A DNA stretch of 64,000 nt, from assembly GCA_023488905.1 (NCBI GenBank), contig JAMDCQ010000012.1:1-64000 (forward strand), written 5' to 3'. This document shows positions 51,286-59,392 of the stretch, piece by piece (positions within the stretch are counted from its first letter, which is position 1; every line of letters begins with the position of its first letter). The DNA is from Candidatus Bathyarchaeota archaeon. Lineage in GTDB: Archaea; Thermoproteota; Bathyarchaeia; Bathyarchaeales; Bathycorpusculaceae. The translations under genes were made by a program, and so were the position numbers. The notes under the pieces were generated by a model. That model was not told the DNA's origin and made no database searches. It saw only the letters and a list, made by a program, of their open reading frames with translations.

Positions 51286-51664
51286 CATCTTCATCTTCGC
51301 CGCTTTAAACACCGAAAATGAAGGCCCCAAAGCGGTGGCTCTGCTGGATCAAATCCAGTCGGGTGAAGAAAAGGCAGTTACATCGGCTTTAACTTTTGAT
51401 GAGGTTTTCTGGGAGGTCAAGAGGAACCGTGGGATGGAGAAAGCACTGGAAACTGCAGAGGCACTGCTGAATTTTCCTAACTTGGAAATCATTGCTGCCA
51501 ATAAAGAGTTGGCACTGTCGGCTTTACGACTAATTAGAGAAGTGCATCTTGCACCGAGGGACGCTCTTCATGCTTCAACCGCAATAGCGGAAAAAGTAGA
51601 TTACGTTGTCACTTCAGACGCGCACTTTGGAAAAATAAAAGAACTAAAAATAAAGGGCTTGTGA
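51266..51664 (+). CDS. vapC: PIN-domain toxin (VapC)
   Basis: A 132-residue PIN-domain ribonuclease starting at GTG 51266 (VLYLDANIFIFAAL). Metal-binding acids appear in order: Asp in YLDAN, Glu in TFDEVFWEV, Asp in APRDALHAS and Asp in VTSDAHFG. VapC toxins cleave tRNA or rRNA and are neutralised by the cognate VapB. The overlap with vapB ensures that antitoxin is translated first. All catalytic acids are intact, so the system looks active. Confidence 0.92.
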   Translation: MLYLDANIFIFAALNTENEGPKAVALLDQIQSGEEKAVTSALTFDEVFWEVKRNRGMEKALETAEALLNFPNLEIIAANKELALSALRLIREVHLAPRDALHASTAIAEKVDYVVTSDAHFGKIKELKIKGL

Positions 51665-51675
51665 GCGCCAACTTT

Positions 51676-53385
51676 CTAATTATTCACTGGGAAGACAAGG
51701 GAAAATGCTGTTCCTTGTTCTGGTGTGCTTTCAACCTGTATACTTCCGCCGTGGGCTTCCATGATGCGTTTGCAAATTGGTAACCCAAAGCCCATGCCTT
51801 TTGCTTTAGTGGTAAACAGCGGTTTCCAGAGTTTGCCAATCGTCTCCTGAGACATACCGTCACCCGTATCTTTGAAGCTAATTTTTAATAGGTTCTCTGT
51901 TTTTGTGCTGTTGATTGTCAGTGAACCCCCTTTGGGCATTGCTTCAAAAGCATTTTTTATTATGTTAACGAAAACTCTGCTGATGTGGACTTTATCGACT
52001 CTAAGTGTCGGTGTATCTTCGGTGAGGTCTACAACTTTGACTCCGTAGGGAACCCGAATAAGTGACATCGCATTCTGGGCAAGTTCTTTCGGTGTAGCCT
52101 CTTCCATTTTGAGGGTTATTTCACGCGAGTAATCTAAGAGGTCCTCTACAATTTTATTCGAGTACTGTATGCCTGCCTGTATGTTCTCAAGCATCTCCTT
52201 AGATGTTGGGTCCATGTTTGGTGAGGCTTTTTTCTTGAGGTAATAAGTTGCCATCTGCATGCTGTTGAGCGGGTTGCGAAGGTCATGCCCAACCATACCT
52301 GCGAGTTCGCCGATAGCTGCGAAACGTTCATTCTTCAAAATTTTCTGCTCGTCTTGTTTTAGTCTGGTCAAATCGTGGATTATTAGTGTGATACCGACGT
52401 TTTTGCCCTTATATTTAATCAAGGATGCTGAGATCGAAACCGGCGTCTCAACGTTGTTTTTTGTTAGTATGGTTGTTTCGTAGTTTTTTATTTCGTGCTT
52501 TTGGTTTATTAGGTCTATTAGCTGCTGGTTGTCTTTACCTGATAGTATGTGGTTAACCGTTTTCCCCGTTAATTCATTTTCTTTGTGACCTGTCAGGTTA
52601 GTAAAGGCTTGATTTGTTCGGAGGATTTTCCCATTTGAGTCAATTAGAATAAAGGAGTCGGGCATAGTTGCTATGATGTTTTCTGCAGCGATAGCTGGGT
52701 TGAGGTTGAAAAGGTTGTATCTCCAAATTGCATAAAAAATAAAGAGACAGAGGACAGCGTTAGCGCCGACGCCGTAGTATGGGATATACAAGCCGAATAA
52801 GAAGTAGGCTGCCTTTGAAATTACATTTACAACGATTGGATAAGCCACGGCTATTGTGATTAGTTTGACTTGTTGTTTTTTGTTCGACTCATTAACTTTG
52901 AAATAATGTCTCAAACATATGGCAACCAAACTAACGGATATTATTGCAGACCAAAGAACGGTAGCAAAATCCAAGGGAGAATCAGAACCGATGAAAACGT
53001 AACCATATGCAGTGTTTACTGGTGGCCCAGAAATTAAGTCAGTCGTTAAGTCTGTTAACGAAAACAGAAAAGCGGGCGTATAGAGCAATATGTATGTACG
53101 TTTATCGTTAGCAAAGCGGTTTTGAGTAAAAACCAATACAAACTTCAGTAATAACACTAAAAAGAAAGGCCACAAAAAGCCTGCTTTGTTCCAGAAATAG
53201 GCTGTTTGGACGCTTTCCGCTTGGATAACCATGAACGTGGTGAAAGCGCTGTAGGCTCCGACGGTTATTGCAAGTATAAAAGCGCGGTTAAGGTTGCTTT
53301 TTCGGTTAGTAAAGTAGACGAAGACCGCTAGCAATGCGCAGATTAGGGTTGCTGCGATAGCAAAAAAGGCGTATATGCTAATCAA
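51676..53385 (-). CDS. Membrane PAS-domain sensor histidine kinase
   Basis: A 569-residue kinase. The N-terminal seven-helix membrane region (residues 1-225) is of the 7TM histidine-kinase type. A PAS domain follows (about 235-345: IIATMPDSFILIDSNGKILRTNQAFTNLTGHKENEL). The phosphoacceptor helix has GHDLRNPLNSM. The ATPase domain has the N box FVNIIKNAFEAMPKGG, G1 FKDTGDGMS and G2 GMGFGLPICKRI. It senses a membrane or cytosolic signal and autophosphorylates. No response regulator is encoded nearby, so it is an orphan. It is convergent with vapC. Confidence 0.93.
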   Translation of the reverse strand: MISIYAFFAIAATLICALLAVFVYFTNRKSNLNRAFILAITVGAYSAFTTFMVIQAESVQTAYFWNKAGFLWPFFLVLLLKFVLVFTQNRFANDKRTYILLYTPAFLFSLTDLTTDLISGPPVNTAYGYVFIGSDSPLDFATVLWSAIISVSLVAICLRHYFKVNESNKKQQVKLITIAVAYPIVVNVISKAAYFLFGLYIPYYGVGANAVLCLFIFYAIWRYNLFNLNPAIAAENIIATMPDSFILIDSNGKILRTNQAFTNLTGHKENELTGKTVNHILSGKDNQQLIDLINQKHEIKNYETTILTKNNVETPVSISASLIKYKGKNVGITLIIHDLTRLKQDEQKILKNERFAAIGELAGMVGHDLRNPLNSMQMATYYLKKKASPNMDPTSKEMLENIQAGIQYSNKIVEDLLDYSREITLKMEEATPKELAQNAMSLIRVPYGVKVVDLTEDTPTLRVDKVHISRVFVNIIKNAFEAMPKGGSLTINSTKTENLLKISFKDTGDGMSQETIGKLWKPLFTTKAKGMGFGLPICKRIMEAHGGSIQVESTPEQGTAFSLVFPVNN

Positions 53386-53546
53386 TTTGCGTTTTAATCC
53401 CCTTAGCCATCGCTAACGTAACCTCTGTAGCATTCCATTTGATGATTAAGAGGAAGGTTGGGATTTAAGCCGTATGAACTTTCAATAATGATTAGGTGCA
53501 AGTTTTTATCACGAAAACAAGCAGCCCGACACAATGCCATCGAGTT

Positions 53547-53945
53547 GCCCTTTATTTATCAGTAGATCAAAATTTTGTTGCCAACTCTTTGTGGGTGTTT
53601 TGGTTTACGGCACACCACACGACGGCAACTGTGGGCGGCTGCGTTTTGGGGTTGCAACGGTTTGGGGCGTCTGTTTCGGTGTGGCATATGAGATTTCCGC
53701 CACACGCCCAACATAGAAGCATGTTGAAACCGCCACCATGCGAATGTGAAAGCATGTATCGACCTTTTTTTCTTCCACAAGAACCAACAACCCCAACCAA
53801 ACCAACAAACAAACATATTTTTTGATCTACTGATAAGGGAGGAGAGGTGGCCGCTGAGAGGTCGCGTGGTTTCCTCTGTTGCGGATACGGAATCGTATGC
53901 GCCTTTAAATAAGGGGGGTCTAGTCAGCCAAGAGCAGTCGTTTCT
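53547..53945 (+). repeat. Composite intergenic repeat, locus i (interrupted by MITE)
   Basis: The left remnant GCCCTTTATT is separated by the 275 bp MITE from ATAAGGGAGGAGAGG. The rest continues with CGTGGTTTCCTC, a GATACG...CGTAT hairpin, GCGCCTTTAAATAAGGGG and TCTAGTCAGCCAAGAGCAG. About 115 bases of it recur inverted at locus j (57664). With short flanks it fills the 649-base divergent gap between the histidine kinase and INO1. Apart from the repeat I see only an AT-rich promoter stretch before 54035. Confidence 0.75.
53559..53833. mobile_element. MITE-like element, copy 2 (275 bp)
   Basis: The ends are TCAGTAGATCAAAA and TTTTGATCTACTGA, perfect inverted repeats flanked by TA on both sides (53557-53558 and 53834-53835). 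The interior matches copy 1 at 9668, with scattered substitutions and small indels. It sits at the same position of the CTTTAAATAAGGG box as copy 1. No transposase frame is present. Confidence 0.8.
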
Positions 53946-54034
53946 TAACTGTTGACGTTGTTGGTTGGGAAAAAGTTATAGCGCACGCAAACATTAAGCC
54001 ATACCAAATTAACTCATTGGATGTATAACCGTTC

Positions 54035-55117
54035 ATGCCAGAAATTCGTGTAGCACTCGTCGGCGTTGGCAACAGCGCATCTGCCCTCGTTCAAGGAACC
54101 CAATACTATAAAGACGCGAAAGAATCCGAATCTGTCCCAGGCTTGATGCACGTCAACTTCGGCGGCTACCACATCCGCGACATCGTCTTCGTCGCAGCTT
54201 TTGAAGTTAACAAGGAGAAAATCGGCAAAGACCTCTCCGAGGCAATTTGGGTGAAGCCGAACTGCTGCGAGAAATTCTCAGACGTCCCCAACCTCGGCGT
54301 CAAAGTTTCGCCAGCGCCAATCCTCGACGGCGTCGCACCCCACATGCGCGAAACCTTCAACGTCTACGACGGCAGCGCAACCAAAGAATCCGTAGTCCAA
54401 ACCCTCAAAGACACAAAAGCAGAAATCCTCGTAAACTACCTCCCTGTTGGTAGCCATGACGCAGTCCGATTCTACGCTCAATGCGCCATAGACGCAGGAT
54501 GCGCCTTCGTGAACTGCATGCCAGAATTCATCGGCTCCGACGCGTCAGGTGAATGGCCCAAAAAATTCGAAGCAGCAGGCCTGCCAGTTTTAGGCGATGA
54601 CATCAAGAGCCAAGTCGGCGCAACCATACTCCACCGCAACCTAGTACGGTTATGTCTCGATCGCGGAGTCATCGTGGATGAAACTTATCAGCTTAACCTC
54701 GGCGGCGACACCGACTTCCAAAACATGACCGTTGAAGGCCGCCTCAAATCTAAACGCATCAGCAAAACCGAAGCAGTCACCAGCCTCGTACCATACAACT
54801 TACCCACACGCATTGGCCCCAGCGACTTCGTCCAGTTCTTGGGCAACAAAAAAATCTGCTACATCAGCCTGAAAGGACGCAAATTTGGCGACCGCCCCAT
54901 AAACATCAGCGTAAAACTCGAAGTTGAAGACTCTCCCAACAGCGCAGGCGTCGTAATCGACCTCATACGCGCAGCAAAAATCGCGCTGGACCGCAAAATC
55001 TCTGGTGCACTGCTGAGTATGCCCTCATACGCATTCAAACACCCGCCAGTCCAAGTTCCCGACAGCCAAGCCCGCCAGTGGACGGAAGACTGGATAGCTG
55101 CCAAACGCGAAAGATAA
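54035..55117 (+). CDS. ino1: Inositol-3-phosphate synthase, archaeal type
   Basis: A 360-residue enzyme: NAD-binding IRVALVGVGNSASALVQG at the start, LVNYLPVGSHDAVRFYAQ, FVNCMPEFIGSD, LPVLGDDIKSQVGATILHR (conserved active-site lysine region), YQLNLGGDTDFQNM and KISLKG-like CYISLKGRKFG. It turns glucose-6-phosphate into inositol-3-phosphate for archaetidylinositol or compatible solutes. It is shorter than eukaryotic enzymes, as usual in archaea. It stands alone behind repeat locus i. Confidence 0.94.
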   Translation: MPEIRVALVGVGNSASALVQGTQYYKDAKESESVPGLMHVNFGGYHIRDIVFVAAFEVNKEKIGKDLSEAIWVKPNCCEKFSDVPNLGVKVSPAPILDGVAPHMRETFNVYDGSATKESVVQTLKDTKAEILVNYLPVGSHDAVRFYAQCAIDAGCAFVNCMPEFIGSDASGEWPKKFEAAGLPVLGDDIKSQVGATILHRNLVRLCLDRGVIVDETYQLNLGGDTDFQNMTVEGRLKSKRISKTEAVTSLVPYNLPTRIGPSDFVQFLGNKKICYISLKGRKFGDRPINISVKLEVEDSPNSAGVVIDLIRAAKIALDRKISGALLSMPSYAFKHPPVQVPDSQARQWTEDWIAAKRER

Positions 55118-55144
55118 AAAAACCTTTTGCCCAAAGAATGGGCT

Positions 55145-55438
55145 CTATTCTTCTAATTCCTTCTGTATAGCGTCAACTTTTTTTGCTAAGTCGCTAACTG
55201 CGGTTTTTATTTCTGCAAGTTCGCTGTTCATTTGAAGTTTAGCTTTCGTTTGAGGACTTTCCTGTCGCATGCCTTCCAACCCAAACGTGACGGCGAAAGT
55301 GATGATGAATGCCATAAAAACAAGCAGACCCGCAACGATGTTCGAAGTCAGCGTTATGCCGCCAACATAGAGGTACATGGCGATGATTATGGCAACTGCG
55401 AACCAAGTGCTTGCAACGACTGCAGCTCTACTATCCAA
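55145..55438 (-). CDS. Two-helix membrane protein with coiled-coil tail
   Basis: About 97 residues from TTG 55438, which is preceded by GGAGGTGG at seven bases. Two transmembrane helices (AVVASTWFAVAIIIAMYLYV and NIVAGLLVFMAFIITFAVTF) are followed by a charged coiled coil (NSELAEIKTAVSDLAKKVDAIQKELE). It overlaps the end of the ArsR-type gene by eight bases, so the two are coupled. No family is recognised; the regulator may control it. Confidence 0.75.
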   Translation of the reverse strand: MDSRAAVVASTWFAVAIIIAMYLYVGGITLTSNIVAGLLVFMAFIITFAVTFGLEGMRQESPQTKAKLQMNSELAEIKTAVSDLAKKVDAIQKELEE

Positions 55439-55742
55439 GTTTTTCCACCTCCTTTCTGAGACTCTCTGGAGAGATGCGTAGATCAAATGGTTGTAGTGTG
55501 TAGTAACGGAGCGCTTTTGCTTCGTTTTGGGCGGTGACTATGCGACTTGTGACGATTCCAGCTTTTTCGAGTTTTTTCAGGTGGATTTTGGCGAGAGCGC
55601 GGCTGATGCCGACGGTGTTGGCGATTTCGTTTAGGTATTTGTCTTGTTTTGTGAGGGTGGTGATTATTTTTAGACGTATGGGGTGGCCTAGCGCGTCGAG
55701 TTTTTTTGCGAGTTGGTTGATTTCTTCCACACATATCACCAT
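55431..55742 (-). CDS. ArsR-like winged-helix regulator
   Basis: A 103-residue single-domain regulator: LAKKLDALGHPIRLKIITTL is the ArsR-type first helix pair, and DKYLNEIANTVGISRALAKIHLKKLEKAGIV is the recognition helix and wing. It has only one cysteine, so a metal site of the classical type is unlikely. ATG 55742 is used; GTG 55730 is an alternative. It is coupled to the two-helix membrane protein and probably controls its own operon through the palindrome upstream. Confidence 0.88.
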   Translation of the reverse strand: MVICVEEINQLAKKLDALGHPIRLKIITTLTKQDKYLNEIANTVGISRALAKIHLKKLEKAGIVTSRIVTAQNEAKALRYYTLQPFDLRISPESLRKEVEKLG

Positions 55743-55751
55743 TATTAATTA

Positions 55752-55763
55752 ATTACATGTAAT
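55752..55763. promoter_or_regulatory. Probable operator of the ArsR-like gene
   Basis: ATTACATGTAAT is a perfect 12-base palindrome ten bases upstream of the ArsR-like start. A related half site, ATTACATATAAAT, lies just beyond and overlaps the likely TATA element. The placement suggests autorepression. Confidence 0.55.
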
Positions 55764-55886
55764 CAAAATATTACATATAAATTTACCGCTTACCCCATCA
55801 ACCAACTAGACACTTGCACAGCCAACCATTGTTAAACCTTTTATGTCTGAGGCGAAATTGTTACACATCAAGGAAGGTCACACAGC

Positions 55887-56306
55887 ATGGTTAAAGTTGA
55901 ACAGTACGAAGTGCCCGAAGGCCTCTACTACACCACAGACTTCGCCTGGGTCAAAGTTGAAGGCGACAAAGTCCGCGTCGGCATAACCGACTACGCCCAA
56001 AAATCGCTCCGAGAAATCGTCTACGCCGAACTTCCCAGCGTCGGCACCGAAGTAAAGCAGAAAGAGCCATTTGGAACACTCGAATCCGTCAAAGCAGTAT
56101 CTGACCTAGTCGCAGCCATCAGCGGAACAATCGAGGAAGTTAACGAAGAAGTCCAATCCAAGCCCGAAACTCTAAACGAAGATCCATACGGCAAAGGCTG
56201 GTTACTCATCGTCAAACCAAGCAACTTGCAGGCCGACCTCGCCCACCTCCTCGACTTCGAAAAAGCAGTCGAGTGGCATAAAGCTCAAACAGCGGGGAAA
56301 TGCTAA
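55887..56306 (+). CDS. gcvH: Glycine cleavage system H protein / lipoyl carrier
   Basis: A 139-residue H-protein: YYTTDFAWVKVEGDKVRVGITDYAQKSLREIVYAELPSVG, with the lipoylated lysine in GTLESVKAVSDLVAA and NEDPYGKGWLLIV near the end. The lipoyl arm shuttles aminomethyl groups or electrons. GcvP, GcvT and lipoate ligase are absent from the window. The gene is followed after ten bases by a flavoprotein of the CoA-disulfide reductase group, which may reoxidise its lipoyl group. AAGGTCAC lies before the ATG. Confidence 0.93.
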   Translation: MVKVEQYEVPEGLYYTTDFAWVKVEGDKVRVGITDYAQKSLREIVYAELPSVGTEVKQKEPFGTLESVKAVSDLVAAISGTIEEVNEEVQSKPETLNEDPYGKGWLLIVKPSNLQADLAHLLDFEKAVEWHKAQTAGKC

Positions 56307-56316
56307 GGCGAAACAG

Positions 56317-57663
56317 ATGGCGCGACGCATAGTAATCATCGGCGCAAACGCGTCAGGCGTAGACGCAGCGTCCGCGGCACGCAAAAAAGACCGCACCGCA
56401 GAAATCACGCTGGTCACTCAGGAAAAAACCGCGGGGTACTCGCGTTGTGGGTTGCCGTTTGTCATTGGCGGTCACATTGCAGAGTTCAAAGATTTGGTTG
56501 TTTATCCGCCTGCGTTTTTTCAGATGCAAAAACTGAACCTGTGCCTAGAAACTAAAGCCACTGCAATTAACACCAAAGATAAAACCGTCACGGTCCAAAC
56601 CAAAGACGGCGCAACCGAAGTCCTCCCATACGACTCGTTGGTAATTGCGACGGGTGCGGATTCATTTATGCCTCCGATTAAGGGCAGAGAGAAACAGGGC
56701 ATCCTCAGCCTGCGGGGCATAGAAGATGGTGAACGCATCGATGCCGCAGTTAAGGCAGGTGCTAAATCCGCGGTTATCATGGGTGCAGGCTTAATTGGAT
56801 TGGAGTTGGGTGTGGGTTTAATGGAGCGTGGCCTCAAAGTCACCATCGTGGAGATGTTGCCTCAGATTTTGCCTCAACTTCTCGATGCCGATATGGCGAA
56901 GCTTGTACAGCAGCATCTTGAAGAGAAAAGCATGCAGATTCTGCTAAACAAAAGCGTCGAAGAGTTCCTCGGAGACGACAAAGTTACCGCCATAAAAGCA
57001 GGCGGCGAAGTCATCGAAGCGGACGTGTTCATCAGCGCGTTTGGCGTGCGCGCCTCAACTAAACTTGCCACGGATGCAGGTATCCCGCTTGGAGAAACCC
57101 GCGCGATTAAAACTAACAGTAGAATGGAAACCGAAGTCAAAGACGTCTACGCGGTCGGCGACTGCGCAGAAGCCCCAAACATCATCACTCACAAACCCGT
57201 TTGTCCACAGTTGGGCACGGTTGCGGTGCGGATGGGAAAAGTGGGCGGCGCCAACGCGGCAGGCGATTACTCGCTTTTCGGAGGCGTTTTAGCTTCAGCG
57301 GTCACAAGGCTCTTTGAAATTGAAGCAGGTAATACAGGTTTAACTGAAACCGCGGCACAGCGCAACCGCATCGAAGTCGTCACAGGCGCAATCAGTAGCA
57401 AAACACGTGCCGACTACTATCCGGGTGCAACTCCAATTAAAGTCAAACTTGTCGTTGAAAAAGAATCCCAACGTATCATCGGCGCGCAGATTGTGGGTGG
57501 AGAAGAAGTTACTCAACGCATAAACTGCATAAGCTTTGCCATCCAAAAAGGCATGACCATACGCGAATTGGCAAAAGCCGACACAGCCTACGCACCACCG
57601 TTGAACGAGACATGGGAACCCATGGTTTTAGCAGCTGAAATGGTGCTCATGAAGTTTCGGTAA
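56317..57663 (+). CDS. NAD(P)H oxidase / CoA-disulfide reductase-like flavoprotein
   Basis: A 448-residue enzyme of the pyridine-nucleotide disulfide oxidoreductase class with a single redox cysteine in GYSRCGLPFVIGG (Cys44). The FAD motif is IVIIGANASGVDAASAAR, the NAD(P) motif VIMGAGLIGLELGVGLMERG, the second FAD motif VYAVGDCAEA, and the C-terminal dimer domain ends YAPPLNETWEPMVLAAEM. Relatives reduce CoA disulfides, polysulfide or oxygen. Being paired with gcvH suggests an electron-acceptor or lipoyl-linked role. It is followed by repeat locus j. Confidence 0.92.
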   Translation: MARRIVIIGANASGVDAASAARKKDRTAEITLVTQEKTAGYSRCGLPFVIGGHIAEFKDLVVYPPAFFQMQKLNLCLETKATAINTKDKTVTVQTKDGATEVLPYDSLVIATGADSFMPPIKGREKQGILSLRGIEDGERIDAAVKAGAKSAVIMGAGLIGLELGVGLMERGLKVTIVEMLPQILPQLLDADMAKLVQQHLEEKSMQILLNKSVEEFLGDDKVTAIKAGGEVIEADVFISAFGVRASTKLATDAGIPLGETRAIKTNSRMETEVKDVYAVGDCAEAPNIITHKPVCPQLGTVAVRMGKVGGANAAGDYSLFGGVLASAVTRLFEIEAGNTGLTETAAQRNRIEVVTGAISSKTRADYYPGATPIKVKLVVEKESQRIIGAQIVGGEEVTQRINCISFAIQKGMTIRELAKADTAYAPPLNETWEPMVLAAEMVLMKFR

Positions 57664-57780
57664 ACAGCTGCTCTTGGGTGACTAGACCCCCTTATTTAAA
57701 GCAGCATACGAAAACGTATCCGCACAAGAAGAAACCACGCCACGTCTCACCGTGTACCTCCCCTCCCTTATTTAAAGGCA
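57664..57780 (-). repeat. Composite intergenic repeat, locus j (inverted partner of i)
   Basis: On the minus strand it reads GCCTTTAAATAAGGGAGGGG, GTGGCGTGGTTTCTTC, a GATACG-TTTT-CGTAT hairpin, GCTTTAAATAAGGGGG, TCTAGTCACCC and AAGAGCAGCTGTTT. It matches locus i base for base over most of its length in the opposite orientation, without a MITE. It gives the form of the repeat before insertion. Confidence 0.75.
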
Positions 57781-57866
57781 GAAGCGGAGGTCTTTTGCTT
57801 CAGTGCCTTTTTTAACGGTTAAATAATCGGGTTTGGTTCTTCCATCATACGGTATACTGGTAGCAG

Positions 57867-59135
57867 GTGAAGCGGTTGGTTGATTTGCGCAAGAAGGGTG
57901 CAGGGGAAGACGACGAAAACTACCAAACAATGGCTGATTTAAGTAGGGTTGCGGACAAAGGCGAAAGCGCACTATCCTCGATGGGTTCGCTTAAGAAGAT
58001 GCCTTTTAGCCTTCAAGACCTGCATTTCGTTCCAGCCCAAGTAAACAGAATCCCCCTCAACATCGACGAAAAAGTCAACACCACAATCGTCATCGGACCA
58101 AAAGCAGGCAAACCCCTCAAAGCCGCTTCCCCCATCATGTTTAGCGGCATGAGCTACGGCTCAGTCTCCAAAAAAGTGCGCCTGATTCTGGCAACTGTCG
58201 CCTCAAAACTCAACGTCGCCATCAACTCTGGCGAAGACGTAGTTCTCCCAGAAGAAATAGAATTAGCCCAAAAACAACTAATCATACAGTATTCCCCCAT
58301 AAGGTTCGAATCCGCTCAAAACGCATTAAAACGGTGTTCTGCGGTGGAAATCCGCTTCGGGCAAGGTGCTTATCCGGGGTGGCTGAGCCGTTTGCCTGGC
58401 TCCAAAATGACTGGGGAAGTGGCGGCGCTTTTCAGGCGCAAGCAAGGCGAGGACGAATTTACCCCTGCCCATCACCCTGACATTACGAATATCGAGGAGC
58501 TCAAAGAGAAAGTGCACTGGCTAAAGGAGTACACCGGCGGCGTTCCAGTTGGAGCCAAAATCGGCTGCGGCAACGTAGAGGCAGACGTAGATATGCTTGC
58601 GGAGTGCGGCGTAGATTTCATTGCGCTTGACGGCTTCGGAGGCGGAACGGGCGCAACCGAGCTTTTTGTTAGGGAACATGTTGGGCTGCCTCTCATTGCT
58701 GCACTGCCCAGAGCTGACAGGCACCTGAAGAAAAACGGAAAACGGGACAACCTCACCTTGATAGCTGGAGGCGGCTTAAGGACTTCCGCTGACTTCGCCA
58801 AGTGCCTATCGTTAGGCGCAGACGCAGTCTACATAGGTACCGCAGCGTTGATAGCGATAAACTGCCAGCAATACCGAATCTGCCACACAGGACTCTGCCC
58901 AACTGGAGTAACCACAAACGACCCTGCTCTGCTTGAGCATCTCGATGTGACGGAGGGAATCCGACGGTTAACCAATTTCATGACGGTTTCGACTCGGGAG
59001 ATGGCAAATTATGCAAGAATTGTAGGGAAAAATGATGTTAGGTTGTTAGGGAAGGAAGACCTTGTGGCTTTGAAGCGGGATTTGGCTGACTTGACTGGGG
59101 TCAGTTGGCTCGATGGCCAACCAAAAAACTGCTAG
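57867..59135 (+). CDS. Stand-alone FMN-binding glutamate synthase domain protein
   Basis: A 422-residue protein equal to the central FMN domain of glutamate synthase: PIMFSGMSYGSVSKKV, NSGEDVVLPEE, GSKMTGEVAALFRRKQGED, PVGAKIGCGNVEADV, FIALDGFGGGTGAT, and the [3Fe-4S] cysteines in CQQYRICHTGLCPTGV. It lacks the N-terminal amidotransferase and the C-terminal helix domain, as in archaeal split glutamate synthases. The ammonia source would be a separate glutaminase, not seen here. The NfnB-like protein at 17039 is a homologue of its usual reductase partner but is far away. The start is GTG. Confidence 0.93.
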   Translation: MKRLVDLRKKGAGEDDENYQTMADLSRVADKGESALSSMGSLKKMPFSLQDLHFVPAQVNRIPLNIDEKVNTTIVIGPKAGKPLKAASPIMFSGMSYGSVSKKVRLILATVASKLNVAINSGEDVVLPEEIELAQKQLIIQYSPIRFESAQNALKRCSAVEIRFGQGAYPGWLSRLPGSKMTGEVAALFRRKQGEDEFTPAHHPDITNIEELKEKVHWLKEYTGGVPVGAKIGCGNVEADVDMLAECGVDFIALDGFGGGTGATELFVREHVGLPLIAALPRADRHLKKNGKRDNLTLIAGGGLRTSADFAKCLSLGADAVYIGTAALIAINCQQYRICHTGLCPTGVTTNDPALLEHLDVTEGIRRLTNFMTVSTREMANYARIVGKNDVRLLGKEDLVALKRDLADLTGVSWLDGQPKNC

Positions 59136-59392
59136 CGCTTTATTTTGTTCATTGTTTGCAGGGTTTTTTCGGCTGTTGAGGCGCAGAAAAGCAGGTCGTC
59201 AATGGTTGCGGTGAAGGTGGCTATTTTGCCCTCGCATTCGATGCGTGTTATGACCCTGTTGCTTTCCAAAGTTGTTTTTACTGTTAATCCTGCGGGGGTT
59301 TTGAGGTTGTCAGGCGAAACTGCTTCCTTAACAGCTTTCGCCGTTTTCGCATCGGGATATTCAAGTGTGATTGTCGCTTCCAAGCTTCTCAC
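59132..59392 (-). CDS. pcc1: KEOPS complex subunit Pcc1
   Basis: An 86-residue Pcc1: SLEATITLEYPDAKTAKAVKEAVSPDN, LTVKTTLESNRVITRIECEG and the helix TIDDLLFCASTAEKTLQTM. Pcc1 dimerises and binds Kae1 in KEOPS, which makes the t6A base of tRNA. GTG start. It overlaps the end of the RecJ-like gene by 32 bases and runs into the convergent glutamate synthase stop by four. Kae1 and Bud32 lie about 3-4 kb upstream on the same strand. Confidence 0.92.
   Translation of the reverse strand: MRSLEATITLEYPDAKTAKAVKEAVSPDNLKTPAGLTVKTTLESNRVITRIECEGKIATFTATIDDLLFCASTAEKTLQTMNKIKR

Noticed and set aside
53496-53955. Proteins encoded on the plus strand of the MITE
   Set aside because: Frames shift between the two copies, start outside the element and show no domain; similarity follows the DNA.
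9581-57780. The recurring boxes as a CRISPR array
   Set aside because: Copies are kilobases apart, in both orientations, and not regularly spaced; no cas genes are present.
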